A stretch of DNA of 64,000 nucleotides from an uncultured Bacteroidota bacterium (GCA_913062555.1 CAJXVU010000005.1:1-64000), one strand, 5' to 3'; counted from the stretch's first letter, positions 8,863 through 18,211 are shown. Notes: a model not told the origin generated them from the letters alone. Program-made: numbers and translations.

Positions 8863-8888
8863 GAAACACTAAAAAAAAGTATAATATT

Positions 8889-11372
8889 ATGTATGTAGTT
8901 AAAAGAGATGGCAGAAAAGAACCAATGATGTTCGACAAGATCACGGCACGTGTTCGAAAATTATGTTATGGATTAAACGAACTTGTTGATCCTGTAAAAG
9001 TTGCCATGCGTGTTATTGAAGGATTGTATGATGGGGTTACTACAAGCGAACTGGATAATTTAGCCGCTGAAATTGCTGCCACTTTAACTACAGCACATCC
9101 GGATTATGCACGTTTAGCAGCGAGAATTTCTGTCTCTAATTTACATAAAAACACCAAAAAGACTTTTAGTGAGGTCATGGAAGATTTGTACACTTATGTT
9201 AATCCTAGAAATGGAAAAGATGCCCCATTACTATCGGATGAGGTGTATAATGTGATCATGGATAATAAAGAAAAACTGGATTCTACTATAATCTATAATC
9301 GTGATTTTGGCTATGATTACTTCGGGTTTAAAACTTTGGAACGATCGTATCTATTAAAATTGAATGGTCAAATTGCCGAGCGTCCACAACACATGCTAAT
9401 GCGTGTTTCTATTGGGATTCATTTAAATGATTTAGAAGCTGCTATTGAGACTTATGAGTTAATGTCAAAACGCTTTTTTACACATGCTACGCCAACACTT
9501 TTTAATTCGGGTACGCCAAAACCTCAAATGTCATCATGTTTCTTACTAACTATGAAAGATGATAGCATTGATGGTATTTACGATACGCTTAAGCAAACTG
9601 CGAAAATCTCGCAATCTGCTGGAGGAATAGGATTAGCTATGCATAATGTTCGTGCTACTGGAAGTTATATTGCTGGTACTAATGGGACAAGTAATGGAAT
9701 AGTACCAATGCTTCGTGTGTTTAATGATACTGCACGATATGTAGATCAAGGTGGCGGAAAACGAAAAGGAAGTTTTGCTATGTACCTTGAACCATGGCAT
9801 GCTGATATTTTTGATTTTTTAGATTTAAAGAAAAATCATGGAAAAGAAGAGATGCGTGCACGTGATTTATTTTATGCCATGTGGATTCCAGATTTATTCA
9901 TGAAACGTGTCCAGGAAGATGGAATGTGGACCTTAATGTGTCCAAACGAATGCCCTGGATTACCGGAAATACACAGTGAAGAATTTGAAGCGCTATACAC
10001 AAAGTATGAAGCTGAGGATAAAGGGCGCAAAACGATAAAAGCACGTGAACTTTGGGAAAAAATTACCGAGTCTCAAATTGAAACAGGAACGCCATATATG
10101 TTGTACAAAGATGCAGCAAATAGAAAATCTAATCAGAAAAATTTAGGAACTATTCGATCTTCAAACTTATGTACAGAAATTATGGAGTATACCTCTCCAG
10201 ATGAAGTTGCTGTATGTAATTTGGCATCCATTGCATTGCCTATGTTTATTAAAGATGGCACCTTTGATCATAAAGAATTATTTAAAATTACTAAACGCGT
10301 AACAAAAAACTTAAATAAGGTAATTGATAGAAACTACTACCCTGTTAAAGAGGCTGAAAATTCAAATTTCCGTCACCGTCCTATTGGATTAGGAGTTCAG
10401 GGATTAGCCGATACTTTTATTAAGTTAAGGATGCCATTTACCAGTGATGAAGCAAAACAATTAAACCAGGATATTTTTGAAACTTTATATTTTGCTGCGG
10501 TAACAGCATCAATGGAAGAAGCAACAGTTGATGGGCCATACAAAACTTATAAGGGGTCTCCAATAAGTAATGGGGAGTTTCAACATAATCTTTGGGGAAT
10601 TAAGGATGAAGAATTAAGTGGTAATTGGGACTGGGGAAAGCTGCGTAAACAAGTGCTTAAAAATGGCGTACGTAACTCATTATTAGTAGCACCAATGCCA
10701 ACAGCGAGTACCTCACAAATTTTAGGTAATAACGAATGTTTTGAGCCTTATACTTCTAATATTTATACCCGTCGTGTGTTATCAGGAGAATTTATTGTTG
10801 TAAATAAACATTTATTAGAAGACTTGGTTGAGTTGGGTCTTTGGAATGATACTTTAAAGCAAGAAATAATGAGAGCAAATGGCTCTATTCAAGGCATTGA
10901 TAATATCCCTCAAGATATTAAGGAGATGTACAAAACCGTTTGGGAATTGAGTATGAAAGATATTATAGATATGTCTCGTCACAGAGGGTATTTTATTGAT
11001 CAGTCACAATCACTTAATTTATTTATGGAAGGTGCCACTATGGCTAAGTTAACTTCAATGCATTTTTATGCATGGAAAAGTGGCTTAAAAACAGGGATGT
11101 ATTATTTACGCACTAAGAGTGCCGTTGATGCAATAAAATTCACTTTAGACAACAAAAAAGAAGAACAACCAGCGGAAGCTGTTGTAGAAGTGTCAGTAGA
11201 AGAAACGGCACAGATAGTCGTAGCTCAGAAAAAGGAGAAGGCAGCACAAACAGCGGCTAAATTCGCCAAAGAAACTGTAGATATTGAGCCTATGTCAGCC
11301 GAAGAAATGAAAGCCTTAATTGCCCAGTCCAAAGAGGCTCAAGGTGATGACTGCCTAATGTGTGGATCATAA
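8889..11372 (+). CDS. nrdA: Ribonucleoside-diphosphate reductase alpha subunit, class Ia
   Basis: Catalytic R1 subunit, 827 residues. The N-terminal ATP-cone (about residues 1-95, [16 protein letters not shown]) implies dATP feedback control. The active-site cysteine is C217 (MSSCFLL), with the radical-site cysteine and glutamate in SNLCTEI and the redox partner cysteine in [19 protein letters not shown] and [15 protein letters not shown] are family signatures. The C-terminus ends DCLMCGS, the CxxC arm re-reduced by thioredoxin. An Ala/Glu/Lys-rich linker (about 750-800) precedes the tail. Followed by a strong terminator. Confidence 0.96.
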   Translation: MYVVKRDGRKEPMMFDKITARVRKLCYGLNELVDPVKVAMRVIEGLYDGVTTSELDNLAAEIAATLTTAHPDYARLAARISVSNLHKNTKKTFSEVMEDLYTYVNPRNGKDAPLLSDEVYNVIMDNKEKLDSTIIYNRDFGYDYFGFKTLERSYLLKLNGQIAERPQHMLMRVSIGIHLNDLEAAIETYELMSKRFFTHATPTLFNSGTPKPQMSSCFLLTMKDDSIDGIYDTLKQTAKISQSAGGIGLAMHNVRATGSYIAGTNGTSNGIVPMLRVFNDTARYVDQGGGKRKGSFAMYLEPWHADIFDFLDLKKNHGKEEMRARDLFYAMWIPDLFMKRVQEDGMWTLMCPNECPGLPEIHSEEFEALYTKYEAEDKGRKTIKARELWEKITESQIETGTPYMLYKDAANRKSNQKNLGTIRSSNLCTEIMEYTSPDEVAVCNLASIALPMFIKDGTFDHKELFKITKRVTKNLNKVIDRNYYPVKEAENSNFRHRPIGLGVQGLADTFIKLRMPFTSDEAKQLNQDIFETLYFAAVTASMEEATVDGPYKTYKGSPISNGEFQHNLWGIKDEELSGNWDWGKLRKQVLKNGVRNSLLVAPMPTASTSQILGNNECFEPYTSNIYTRRVLSGEFIVVNKHLLEDLVELGLWNDTLKQEIMRANGSIQGIDNIPQDIKEMYKTVWELSMKDIIDMSRHRGYFIDQSQSLNLFMEGATMAKLTSMHFYAWKSGLKTGMYYLRTKSAVDAIKFTLDNKKEEQPAEAVVEVSVEETAQIVVAQKKEKAAQTAAKFAKETVDIEPMSAEEMKALIAQSKEAQGDDCLMCGS

Positions 11373-11396
11373 TTTAGAACGCACATAATCATAAAT

Positions 11397-11425
11397 AAAA
11401 AGCACCTCAGTCGAGGTGCTTTTTG
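11397..11425 (+). terminator. Intrinsic terminator after nrdA
   Basis: AAAAAGCACCTC and GAGGTGCTTTTT form a perfect stem around AGTC, followed by a T-run, 25 bases after the nrdA stop. The flanking A-run would let it act on both strands. Confidence 0.85.
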
Positions 11426-11488
11426 TTTATTAAATTGTAAGTTTAAAAGGCTATATTTAAGGAGTAATACGAAACCCCCCGAACCGTC

Positions 11489-12001
11489 ATGAACACTCAA
11501 AATTTTATTGTAACCCCAGAATTATTTGCAAGTCGAGAAAAACGATTTGGAACATATATACTTGATATAATTGGATATTATATACTCGCAGTTCTAATTG
11601 GGGTGGGTATTGGCCTTTTGGCGTCTATAGGAATAGAAGCACCTCTCAATTATCTCACTGATTTAGATTCTTTAGAAAACTTGGTATTAACTTTAATTAT
11701 TTACTTCACTTATTACATTCTTTTTGAAACACTATTGCATAGAACTCTTGGTAAGTTTATCACCCAAACTAAAGTGGTTATGGAGGATGGATCTAAACCT
11801 GGGGTTTTAGACATAATTCTAAGAACTTTATGTCGTTTAATTCCTTTTGAATTTTTCTCCTTTTTAGGAGAAAAAGGACGTGGATGGCATGACTCTATGT
11901 CTAATACTTATGTTGTAGACATAAAGAAGTTTGAAGCCAAAAAGAGAACGCAATTAGATCTAGATCTAATTGGAGTTACATCACAAACAGACTCGGTTTA
12001 A
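11489..12001 (+). CDS. RDD family membrane protein
   Basis: A 170-residue protein with the RDD layout: an N-terminal REKRFGTYILDIIG segment carrying the Arg and Asp that name the family, a second helix around residues 66-84, the RTLGKFITQTKVV turn, and the closing GWHDSMSNTYVVD motif. RDD proteins are inner-membrane proteins, some linked to cation/proton exchange; the role here is unknown. The stop overlaps the convergent lipoprotein gene by 4 bases. Confidence 0.8.
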   Translation: MNTQNFIVTPELFASREKRFGTYILDIIGYYILAVLIGVGIGLLASIGIEAPLNYLTDLDSLENLVLTLIIYFTYYILFETLLHRTLGKFITQTKVVMEDGSKPGVLDIILRTLCRLIPFEFFSFLGEKGRGWHDSMSNTYVVDIKKFEAKKRTQLDLDLIGVTSQTDSV

Positions 12002-12729
12002 GGGTTCAATATATCCGTACCTAAATACTTGTCATCTTTATTGAAGTACCAAGCTCGTGCTTTGGGCATTTTAATAGTATTAACCTCCGCTTCCTCAGTC
12101 AATAAAATATATTCCCCCGAATCGTCTTTTTGATTGCCGGCATCATCTGTTTTAAAAAATTGATACACTTCCATAGCATAAGTCTCAGGGTTAAAATAGA
12201 AATACCAAATGTCACTTCCAACCGCTTTATCATAAGTCGCTTTTAAAACTAAATAGTCTTTGCCTTTAAAGGATTTGGTTTCAACAGTTTCATGGATATG
12301 TGTGCCATCATCTTTAAGCTTCATAGGGAGGCCATACAGGTAGGTATAATAATTTTTGTACATGTTGGCGCGCTCACAACTTAAATTGTTATTAGAAGCC
12401 ATTTCTTCTGTGAAATTGGAACTGTTATTCAATGCCAAGGCACAATCTCCTTTGTTGATGGTATACTTGGTCGTTATAGAATCTCTTGTCACGACTAAAT
12501 CAAAAATTTCATCTTGTAGATTAATACTAATCCTACTGTTACGGCTTGCCTGACTAGGGGTTTCCATTCGCACGGTAAAGCTTCCGTTAAAAGCATCCCA
12601 TTGACCATTTGGATCATGATATGCAATGGCATTTTCTAAAAGCTGAGCTCCAGTAAGTGGCTTGTTACAAGCGTTTAAACTTAGCATTATAAGGCAAATA
12701 GCAAATAAATAATAAATGGACTTATTCAT
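11998..12729 (-). CDS. Lipoprotein, DUF6503-like
   Basis: A 243-residue lipoprotein; I start it at 12729 (MNKSIYYLF) rather than at the upstream in-frame ATG at 12783, because this gives a normal signal peptide ending in the lipobox LNAC (C21), and because the longer form would read through the upstream terminator. The mature part is beta-rich with repeated Phe/Tyr-X patterns (DYLVLKATYDKAVGSDIWYFYF) like the DUF6503 lipoproteins of Bacteroidota. Function unknown. Convergent with the RDD gene. Confidence 0.65.
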   Translation of the reverse strand: MNKSIYYLFAICLIMLSLNACNKPLTGAQLLENAIAYHDPNGQWDAFNGSFTVRMETPSQASRNSRISINLQDEIFDLVVTRDSITTKYTINKGDCALALNNSSNFTEEMASNNNLSCERANMYKNYYTYLYGLPMKLKDDGTHIHETVETKSFKGKDYLVLKATYDKAVGSDIWYFYFNPETYAMEVYQFFKTDDAGNQKDDSGEYILLTEEAEVNTIKMPKARAWYFNKDDKYLGTDILNP

Positions 12730-12769
12730 GATATTGTTAATTTTAGGACTAAAAATACTAATAAAAATG

Positions 12770-12798
12770 AAAAAGCACCTCATAGAGATGCTTTTTAC
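12770..12798 (-). terminator. Intrinsic terminator after the PiT gene
   Basis: On the minus strand AAAAAGCATCTC-TAT-GAGGTGCTTTTT forms a stem with one mismatch/wobble and a T-run, 64 bases after the stop of the PiT gene and upstream of the lipoprotein start. Its AAAAAGCACCTC arm is nearly identical to that of the terminator after nrdA. Confidence 0.65.
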
Positions 12799-12861
12799 GA
12801 TACAAAAGAAATTTCTAACTAACCAACTTATTCTAGTGTATCAAAGGATATAAAACAGTGT

Positions 12862-15177
12862 TTAACTTTCAGTATTTGGTTCTTCCTCAGTAGAAATTGT
12901 TGCCGGAGCAACAGAACCATCATGAGCACTATGATACTCTTCTAAGAGGTTCATAGTTGCGTTTAATAAATCTTTAGTTTCTAAAAGTAGACTAAAATAT
13001 AAAGTCGTGTTTTTAGGACTTGATTCTTCTGTTCGTGTACGCTCAACTTGTTTCTGAATTTTCTCTTTTACCAAATCGTATACTTCGGTTTTTTCGGCAA
13101 GAATTGCGCCAATTTTTTCGAATGATTGAGAGTCAAAAGCAGCTTTGGTATCATTAAATAATACCTCTATCTTATCATCAACTTGTTTAAGTTCCTTAAT
13201 TTGATTGAATTTTAACTTCTTGTGGTTATTATTTATATGTTTATGACTGACTTTAGAAATGTATTCTAGAGATTGTGTCATATCCTGTAAATAACCTAAT
13301 ATATTGATATAGAAATTACTTGCCCCAATACTGGATTCGTCTAAATTTTTAATAAAATAGAAGATATTGTCTCTCAATTCATCAACTTCATTAGACAGCT
13401 TAACCACTTGTTTTTTATTCTTTTTAAGTGCAGGTAAATCCTGTTTAGCAAGACCCTTAATAGCATTAGTGTAAATTCGGTTTCCACGTTTTACAACACT
13501 TGCAATGTTTTTAGCACTTTCATGAATTACCCCTTGTATAGAACTACTTTCAGCATTCTCAAGGCTATCTTCTGCTTTTGTTTCTTTAGATTTCTTTTTA
13601 TGAGACACATAATTTCTACCTAAAAGTAATACCGCAATAAATAATAAAATAGCAATTGCTGTTGGGCCTCCAAGGTTTATTAAATAAGCCATAATAGCTG
13701 CTGCTGTAAATGCGCTTATTGCAGTAAAGAACCAGCCTCCAATGACATTTAGTACTCCGGCAACCCTGTAAACTGCACTTTCGCTTCCCCAAGCTCTATC
13801 GGCTAAGGAGGTACCCATGGCTACCATAAAAGTCACATAAGTTGTGGATAAAGGCAATTTGTATGATGTAGCAATTGAAATTAATACCCCGGCTACCATT
13901 AAGTTAACCGCTGCTCTTACTAAATCGAAAGCAGGGAGTTCGTGGGTTTTATCCTTTGTTAAAGAAATCACTGGTTTTTCAAATTGTTTTTCAATTTTTG
14001 CTTGCCATGATTCAGGTAAAAGATAAGAAGAGATTTGTGATGTTCCTATCGCTCCTCTTACAAACGTTCTCGACAACCAGTTGGGTTGGAAACGCTCTTT
14101 AGTTGCAACTTGACTAGACAAGTCTATAGAAGTTTTTACAACTTTTTTAGCCTTACTAGAAAACCATAAGGTTAATACCATTATCATTCCAGCAATAAAT
14201 AGAAGGAGTGTTGGTGTAGGCACTTTTGACGCTAGAATTTCCATACTGAAATCAGTGGCTGCCACTCCTGATGCAGCCCAGGCTTCATAAGATTGCCATG
14301 CCGCAATTGGCACACCAATAAAGTTTACCAAATCATTTCCTGCAAAAGCTAATGCCAACGCGAATGTTCCAACAATAATAATGACTTTATAGATATTTGA
14401 TTTAAAGTAGTTTATTAGTGCGTACGATAATAAAGACCAAAATATTAAACTTACCCCTATTATTGGTAAGACTTGAGTTTCTAAGAAATCTTTAATTGTT
14501 GAACCCCCAATAATATCAAAACTTTCTTTAGCAATATCAGCACCTTTTATACCTTTCATAAGGATAAAATATACCATAGCTGTTAAGGCAGCTCCACCAA
14601 AAAGCGCACCAACCCAATTTGCTTTTTTATCGAAATTATATGACAACAGCAGCCTTGAAACCCATTGCACCAGAGCCCCTACGGAAAAGGCGACGACCAC
14701 CGAGAGCAGTATTCCAAATATAATTTGGGTAGCTTTAGAAGTATTAATATAGATTCCCAAATCGGAAAAACTTCCGCCATCAGCACCAATTTTTATTAAC
14801 GCCATGGCAACTGCGGCACCCAATAATTCAAATACTATTGAAACAGTTGTAGAGGTTGGCATCCCCAATGTATTAAAGAAATCTAGCAGTAGAATGTCGG
14901 TAATCATAACCGCCATAAAAATATACATGATTTCATCAAACATAAATTCCCCAGGATTGAAAATACCTTTTCTAGCGACTTCCATCATTCCACTAGAGAA
15001 AATAGCACCACAGGCAATACCTAAACTTGCGACAATCATAATAGTTCTAAATGAAATTGCTTTAGAACCAATTGCTGAATTTAAAAAGTTTACAGCATCG
15101 TTACTTACGCCTACTACCAAATCAGCAATAGCTAAAATGCCGAGGGCTACAATCATTAATAAGTAAATGTTTTCCAT
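12862..15177 (-). CDS. PiT-family anion transporter fused to a PhoU-like domain
   Basis: A 771-residue inner-membrane permease. Both inverted PiT signatures are visible: GVSNDAVNFLNSAIGSKAI near the N-terminus and AGNDLVNFIGVPIAAW in the middle, with PTSTTVSIVFELLG and LPLSTTYVTFMVAMGTS. After about residue 520 a charged, helical, soluble region of about 230 residues follows that looks PhoU-like, so permease and regulator are one chain. PiT members usually carry metal-phosphate, but the family also contains sulfate permeases (CysP). It lies 68 bases downstream of a porin gene and probably forms one operon with it. Confidence 0.85.
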   Translation of the reverse strand: MENIYLLMIVALGILAIADLVVGVSNDAVNFLNSAIGSKAISFRTIMIVASLGIACGAIFSSGMMEVARKGIFNPGEFMFDEIMYIFMAVMITDILLLDFFNTLGMPTSTTVSIVFELLGAAVAMALIKIGADGGSFSDLGIYINTSKATQIIFGILLSVVVAFSVGALVQWVSRLLLSYNFDKKANWVGALFGGAALTAMVYFILMKGIKGADIAKESFDIIGGSTIKDFLETQVLPIIGVSLIFWSLLSYALINYFKSNIYKVIIIVGTFALALAFAGNDLVNFIGVPIAAWQSYEAWAASGVAATDFSMEILASKVPTPTLLLFIAGMIMVLTLWFSSKAKKVVKTSIDLSSQVATKERFQPNWLSRTFVRGAIGTSQISSYLLPESWQAKIEKQFEKPVISLTKDKTHELPAFDLVRAAVNLMVAGVLISIATSYKLPLSTTYVTFMVAMGTSLADRAWGSESAVYRVAGVLNVIGGWFFTAISAFTAAAIMAYLINLGGPTAIAILLFIAVLLLGRNYVSHKKKSKETKAEDSLENAESSSIQGVIHESAKNIASVVKRGNRIYTNAIKGLAKQDLPALKKNKKQVVKLSNEVDELRDNIFYFIKNLDESSIGASNFYINILGYLQDMTQSLEYISKVSHKHINNNHKKLKFNQIKELKQVDDKIEVLFNDTKAAFDSQSFEKIGAILAEKTEVYDLVKEKIQKQVERTRTEESSPKNTTLYFSLLLETKDLLNATMNLLEEYHSAHDGSVAPATISTEEEPNTES

Positions 15178-15245
15178 AATTTGTGTTATATTATTTGCAA
15201 ATATCTATTGTGAATCTAAGTGCAATGTTATCTAAATGTTATGTT

Positions 15246-16448
15246 TTAAAAATGGATATCAAATTGTAAACGATACATCAATTGGTTGTTCCCTCCTGCG
15301 ACGTTTAAATAACTAATATCCGATTGAATTTTTAGGCTATGTCCAACAATGTATCTTGATAGTCCTATAGTGTATTGTTCTTCTAAACCTTTACCAGTGA
15401 TTGCTTTATCAAGCTCAATATTGGTATATCGTCCAGAAACCTCCCAATCGTTTTTTAATAAATATCCCGTTTGAAGGTTAAGTCCCTTTCCAACTTGAAC
15501 TACATCTCCCGTGAGCGTTCCGTCAACATTTTTAGCAAAAGGATCTTTAGCGTCTCTATCTGCATATTCAGCCATAAACGAGAATCCTTTGTACTTAAAC
15601 ATCGCATCTAGAAATAGAGTGTTGATATTCGTTTCGTAAAAACCAGTATCAGTTACCATATAAGACCCTTGGTTACTCCTGTTTTTAACCGCGTTGTTAT
15701 TATGATCATAACCAACGCCAAAAGCTATTTTTGCAGTACTTTCGCGTTTTAAATCAGCGCCTTTGTAATCTCCTTTACTACTAAAGTTTCCAAACGGTAA
15801 TAATTCTAAACGACCTGTAAATTGGTGTCCACCAAGATTTCCAGTAGTGACATTTCTACCTTCGCCTTGAGCCAATGAAAATATTTCTTTTACAACAAAG
15901 GATTTTGAAAGCTTAAAGTGATGTCTTAATTGAATTCCAAAATCACGGTCAATATTAAAACGCTTGTTTAATAATGAACGGTCTACTTGCTGAAGGTTAG
16001 CTGAAGAAATCACACGTTCTCTATTTCCTGGGAGTTTCGTTTGACCAAACCACAACACGAAATTTTCGTGAAAATTCCATTTTATAACCGCATCTAAAAT
16101 ATATCTAGGCGCATTATTTGTAAATTTTGAGGCGCCAGAAATATCTCTATTTGATAAGCCTAGTTCGAGTTTATAAACAAGTTTAGGACTAAAGGCGTAA
16201 CCCCCAAATTTTAAACGAGATCGTCTAACTAAAAAATTAGCTTCCGGATTAATAAGTTTCCCGTCTTCACTTTCCCAATTTGAAATGGCTAAAAATTGCA
16301 TTCTTGCACCAATTTTCATGGTCCAAGAACTGTCTTGACCAACCAAATTAAAAAGACCTTTACCAAATTTAGGAGCCAGTGTTTCTTGTGCATTAATAAA
16401 CGCAAATGTAAAAAGGGCTAAAGCCGTGAGCGATAGTTTAAGTTTCAT
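15246..16448 (-). CDS. OprP/OprO-like outer-membrane porin
   Basis: A 400-residue porin with a 20-residue signal peptide (cleavage near INAQE) and a phosphate-selective porin O/P layout: SWTMKIGARMQF, RRSRLKFGGYAFSPKLVYKLELGLS, and a C-terminal strand ending in Phe (QFDIHF). It would admit anions across the outer membrane for the PiT permease 68 bases downstream. 'Phosphate-selective' is the family name; specificity is not readable from sequence. Its own start is preceded by a leader-peptide/terminator element at 16497-16644, which suggests control by attenuation. Confidence 0.82.
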   Translation of the reverse strand: MKLKLSLTALALFTFAFINAQETLAPKFGKGLFNLVGQDSSWTMKIGARMQFLAISNWESEDGKLINPEANFLVRRSRLKFGGYAFSPKLVYKLELGLSNRDISGASKFTNNAPRYILDAVIKWNFHENFVLWFGQTKLPGNRERVISSANLQQVDRSLLNKRFNIDRDFGIQLRHHFKLSKSFVVKEIFSLAQGEGRNVTTGNLGGHQFTGRLELLPFGNFSSKGDYKGADLKRESTAKIAFGVGYDHNNNAVKNRSNQGSYMVTDTGFYETNINTLFLDAMFKYKGFSFMAEYADRDAKDPFAKNVDGTLTGDVVQVGKGLNLQTGYLLKNDWEVSGRYTNIELDKAITGKGLEEQYTIGLSRYIVGHSLKIQSDISYLNVAGGNNQLMYRLQFDIHF

Positions 16449-16496
16449 AATCAGTATTAATTTTTGTCACTGCAAATAACTAACACTAATGTTAAC

Positions 16497-16619
16497 TTAA
16501 TGTTTCCAAAAGATTATGGTTTCGATAAAAAAAGGCTGCCTCGGGCAAAGGCAGCCTGCCCTAGAATTCATGATAATGTAGTCGACAAAAACTAATAAAT
16601 TATATGAAAAACTAAACAT
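16497..16619 (-). CDS. Putative regulatory leader peptide with Cys codons (40 aa)
   Basis: A short reading frame between the promoter and the porin gene. Its centre reads MNSRAGCLCPRQPFF. The two Cys codons are TGC at 16551-16553 and 16545-16547; the first is inside the 5' arm of an intrinsic terminator (16533-16557) and the second in its loop. Translation stops at 16497, 48 bases before the porin start. This is the geometry of a transcription attenuator: a ribosome stalled at Cys codons would cover the 5' arm and let RNA polymerase read on. The internal ATG (residue 17) is an alternative start. It is too short for routine gene calling. Confidence 0.5.
   Translation of the reverse strand: MFSFSYNLLVFVDYIIMNSRAGCLCPRQPFFIETIIFWKH
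16524..16557 (-). terminator. Intrinsic terminator inside the porin leader (attenuator)
   Basis: On the minus strand AGGCTGCCT (16557-16549) pairs perfectly with AGGCAGCCT (16541-16533) around a 7-base loop and runs into seven T. No protein gene on the minus strand ends here, so it terminates only the leader transcript that would otherwise continue into the porin gene. There is no T-run on the plus-strand side. Confidence 0.8.
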
Positions 16620-16620
16620 T

Positions 16621-16644
16621 TTGTCTTAAGACAATACAAATATG
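16621..16644 (-). promoter_or_regulatory. Leader promoter with overlapping palindromic operator
   Basis: CATATTTG (16644-16637, minus strand) matches the -7 consensus at seven of eight positions and predicts a start near 16630. The perfect 14-bp palindrome TTGTCTTAAGACAA (16621-16634) overlaps that start site, which is where a repressor would bind. The leader ATG follows at 16619. Confidence 0.45.
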
Positions 16645-16736
16645 CACTTTCAAAATAATGTAATTGTAACCTTAATATTAATTAAACATTAAGCTTGGGT
16701 CTGTAGTTTTTAAAAACACATAAAAACCCGATATTT

Positions 16737-17159
16737 ATGAAGCACACCTTTTTTTTACTTGCCTTTTTAATTAGTGCGGTTTCTTTTGAACAACAAAAGA
16801 GAGATTTGAAACTTAATAAAAACACCAATTTAATTGATATAACGTATTATCATGACAAGGGAGCTGTTGGCCAATTTGGCGCATACACTCTAAATGGACT
16901 TTTACAAGGTGAATGGTTAAGTTTTAATGCACAAGTTGAGAAATTAGTTTCTGCAAATTATGATAATGGGAAAAAAGGCGGCAAATGGTTTTATTGGACA
17001 AATAAAACTTTAAAAGAAGTAGATTATAATGAAAATGGAATTGTTAATGTTATTGAGTTGAAGAACAAAGGTTCCTTAGCAATTAAATTTAACTTTCAAC
17101 AAATAAAAAAGCATCCTAAATTTAGGATGCTTTTTTATTATAAATGGTTTGTGTTTTGA
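16737..17159 (+). CDS. Small YwqK/MORN-like exported protein, probably with extended C-terminus
   Basis: A 140-residue protein with a signal-like N-terminus and MORN/YwqK-type repeats (NGLLQGEWLSFN, NGKKGGKWFYW, LKEVDYNENG). Two oddities: the expected signal-peptidase site SFAQQ reads SFEQQ, a Glu at the -1 position that should block cleavage; and the last codons run straight through a perfect terminator hairpin (17111-17130). Homologues I would expect end near ...LAIKN; a frame shift of one base just before the hairpin would give a stop at once (AAC AAA TAA). The gene may be in early decay. Function unknown. Confidence 0.55.
   Translation: MKHTFFLLAFLISAVSFEQQKRDLKLNKNTNLIDITYYHDKGAVGQFGAYTLNGLLQGEWLSFNAQVEKLVSANYDNGKKGGKWFYWTNKTLKEVDYNENGIVNVIELKNKGSLAIKFNFQQIKKHPKFRMLFYYKWFVF
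17105..17136. terminator. Bidirectional intrinsic terminator
   Basis: The perfect palindrome GCATCCTAAATTTAGGATGC (17111-17130) is flanked by six A and six T, so it can terminate both the plus-strand small gene and the minus-strand lipoprotein gene that ends at 17168. It lies inside the annotated 3' end of the small gene. Confidence 0.85.
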
Positions 17160-17167
17160 ATGATGTC

Positions 17168-18211
17168 TTATAAGTTAAAGTTTTTCCACACCCATCCTGA
17201 GATATCAATTGGTGTTCCTGTATTGTAATTTGAAGCTGGATTAGCATCAGTACCATCAATTTGTACATTAACTAATGGCCCATCATCTTTCATATCGATG
17301 TTGGTGTCATAACCACTCAAGTATAAGTTGTTAATCGTAGCTCCTGATTGTTTTTTGAATTGTAATGCAGTCCCACCTACAGTAGAGATAGCCGTTACAT
17401 TTACAAATTGAGGATTGTTGTTTACTTTGTCACCTTCAAAAGCAGTTGAAAAACCATCGATTGTATGTGATATGTAAGTATTTGTTATGGTCCCTTTCCA
17501 GCCTTCGGTCCAATCTACTGCGTCATCCTCATTATTTTCTAAATAGAGATTAGAAGCAGAAACTGTTCCTCCGAAAAACTCAACACCATCATCAGCACCG
17601 TTGATCACTGAGATATTAGCAATAGTTGTCCCAGATCCTACGGTATATAATGAAATGCCATTGTATTGTGACTCCGAGTTAATTTGTGCACCTGTTCCTT
17701 TAATTACAAGATAAGTAATAGATCCTGAAGTGTCAGTATCATTTGACCCACCATACGAGAACCCACCAACTTCAGCTTCGGCATCAATACCCGCAGTAGT
17801 TGTTGCATTTCCACAAATGGTTAATCCGCCCCAATCTCCAGGATTTCCATCAATGGATGACATAACTACTGGGTTTGTAGCATTGCCATTAATGTTTATT
17901 TGTCCGCCTTTTAAAACAGCGACATAGACATCAGTCCCACCATTATCGGCCACTATTTTTGTGCCCGCAGGAATGTTTAATACGGCACCTTGGGCGATAA
18001 TAAATTGACCAGTTAATGCATATTGTGTGCTTGCATCAAGTGTAAATGATTCTTCTAATGTTCCATTCATTATACCGGTGTTTAAGCTTTCTATAACTTT
18101 GGCTTCAGGTGTGCTAATTGGATTTGGATCATCGCTGCTACTACAGCTTATTACGATAAGTGATGTAATAATAATGGTGATACTTAATAATTTTACTGCT
18201 AATTTTTTCAT
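17168..18211 (-). CDS. Surface lipoprotein with right-handed beta-helix
   Basis: A 347-residue lipoprotein (lipobox VISC, C23, followed by an SSSDDP tether). The mature protein is built from repeated Asn/Gly/Val-rich rungs (AKVI..., INISVINGADDGVEFFGG, LYLENNEDDAVDWTEGW, NLYLSGYD) typical of parallel beta-helices, with the acidic Asp-Asp pairs possibly binding Ca2+. It sits 124 bases downstream of a TonB receptor gene on the same strand and probably forms a receptor/lipoprotein pair analogous to, but not homologous with, SusC/SusD. Ligand unknown; location beside the anion-transport genes is suggestive only. Confidence 0.7.
   Translation of the reverse strand: MKKLAVKLLSITIIITSLIVISCSSSDDPNPISTPEAKVIESLNTGIMNGTLEESFTLDASTQYALTGQFIIAQGAVLNIPAGTKIVADNGGTDVYVAVLKGGQININGNATNPVVMSSIDGNPGDWGGLTICGNATTTAGIDAEAEVGGFSYGGSNDTDTSGSITYLVIKGTGAQINSESQYNGISLYTVGSGTTIANISVINGADDGVEFFGGTVSASNLYLENNEDDAVDWTEGWKGTITNTYISHTIDGFSTAFEGDKVNNNPQFVNVTAISTVGGTALQFKKQSGATINNLYLSGYDTNIDMKDDGPLVNVQIDGTDANPASNYNTGTPIDISGWVWKNFNL

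Noticed and set aside
11397-12798. Near-identical terminator arms flanking the RDD/lipoprotein pair, considered as a mobile-element signature
   Set aside because: Only the 12-base hairpin arm is shared, both copies work as ordinary terminators, and there is no transposase or target duplication.
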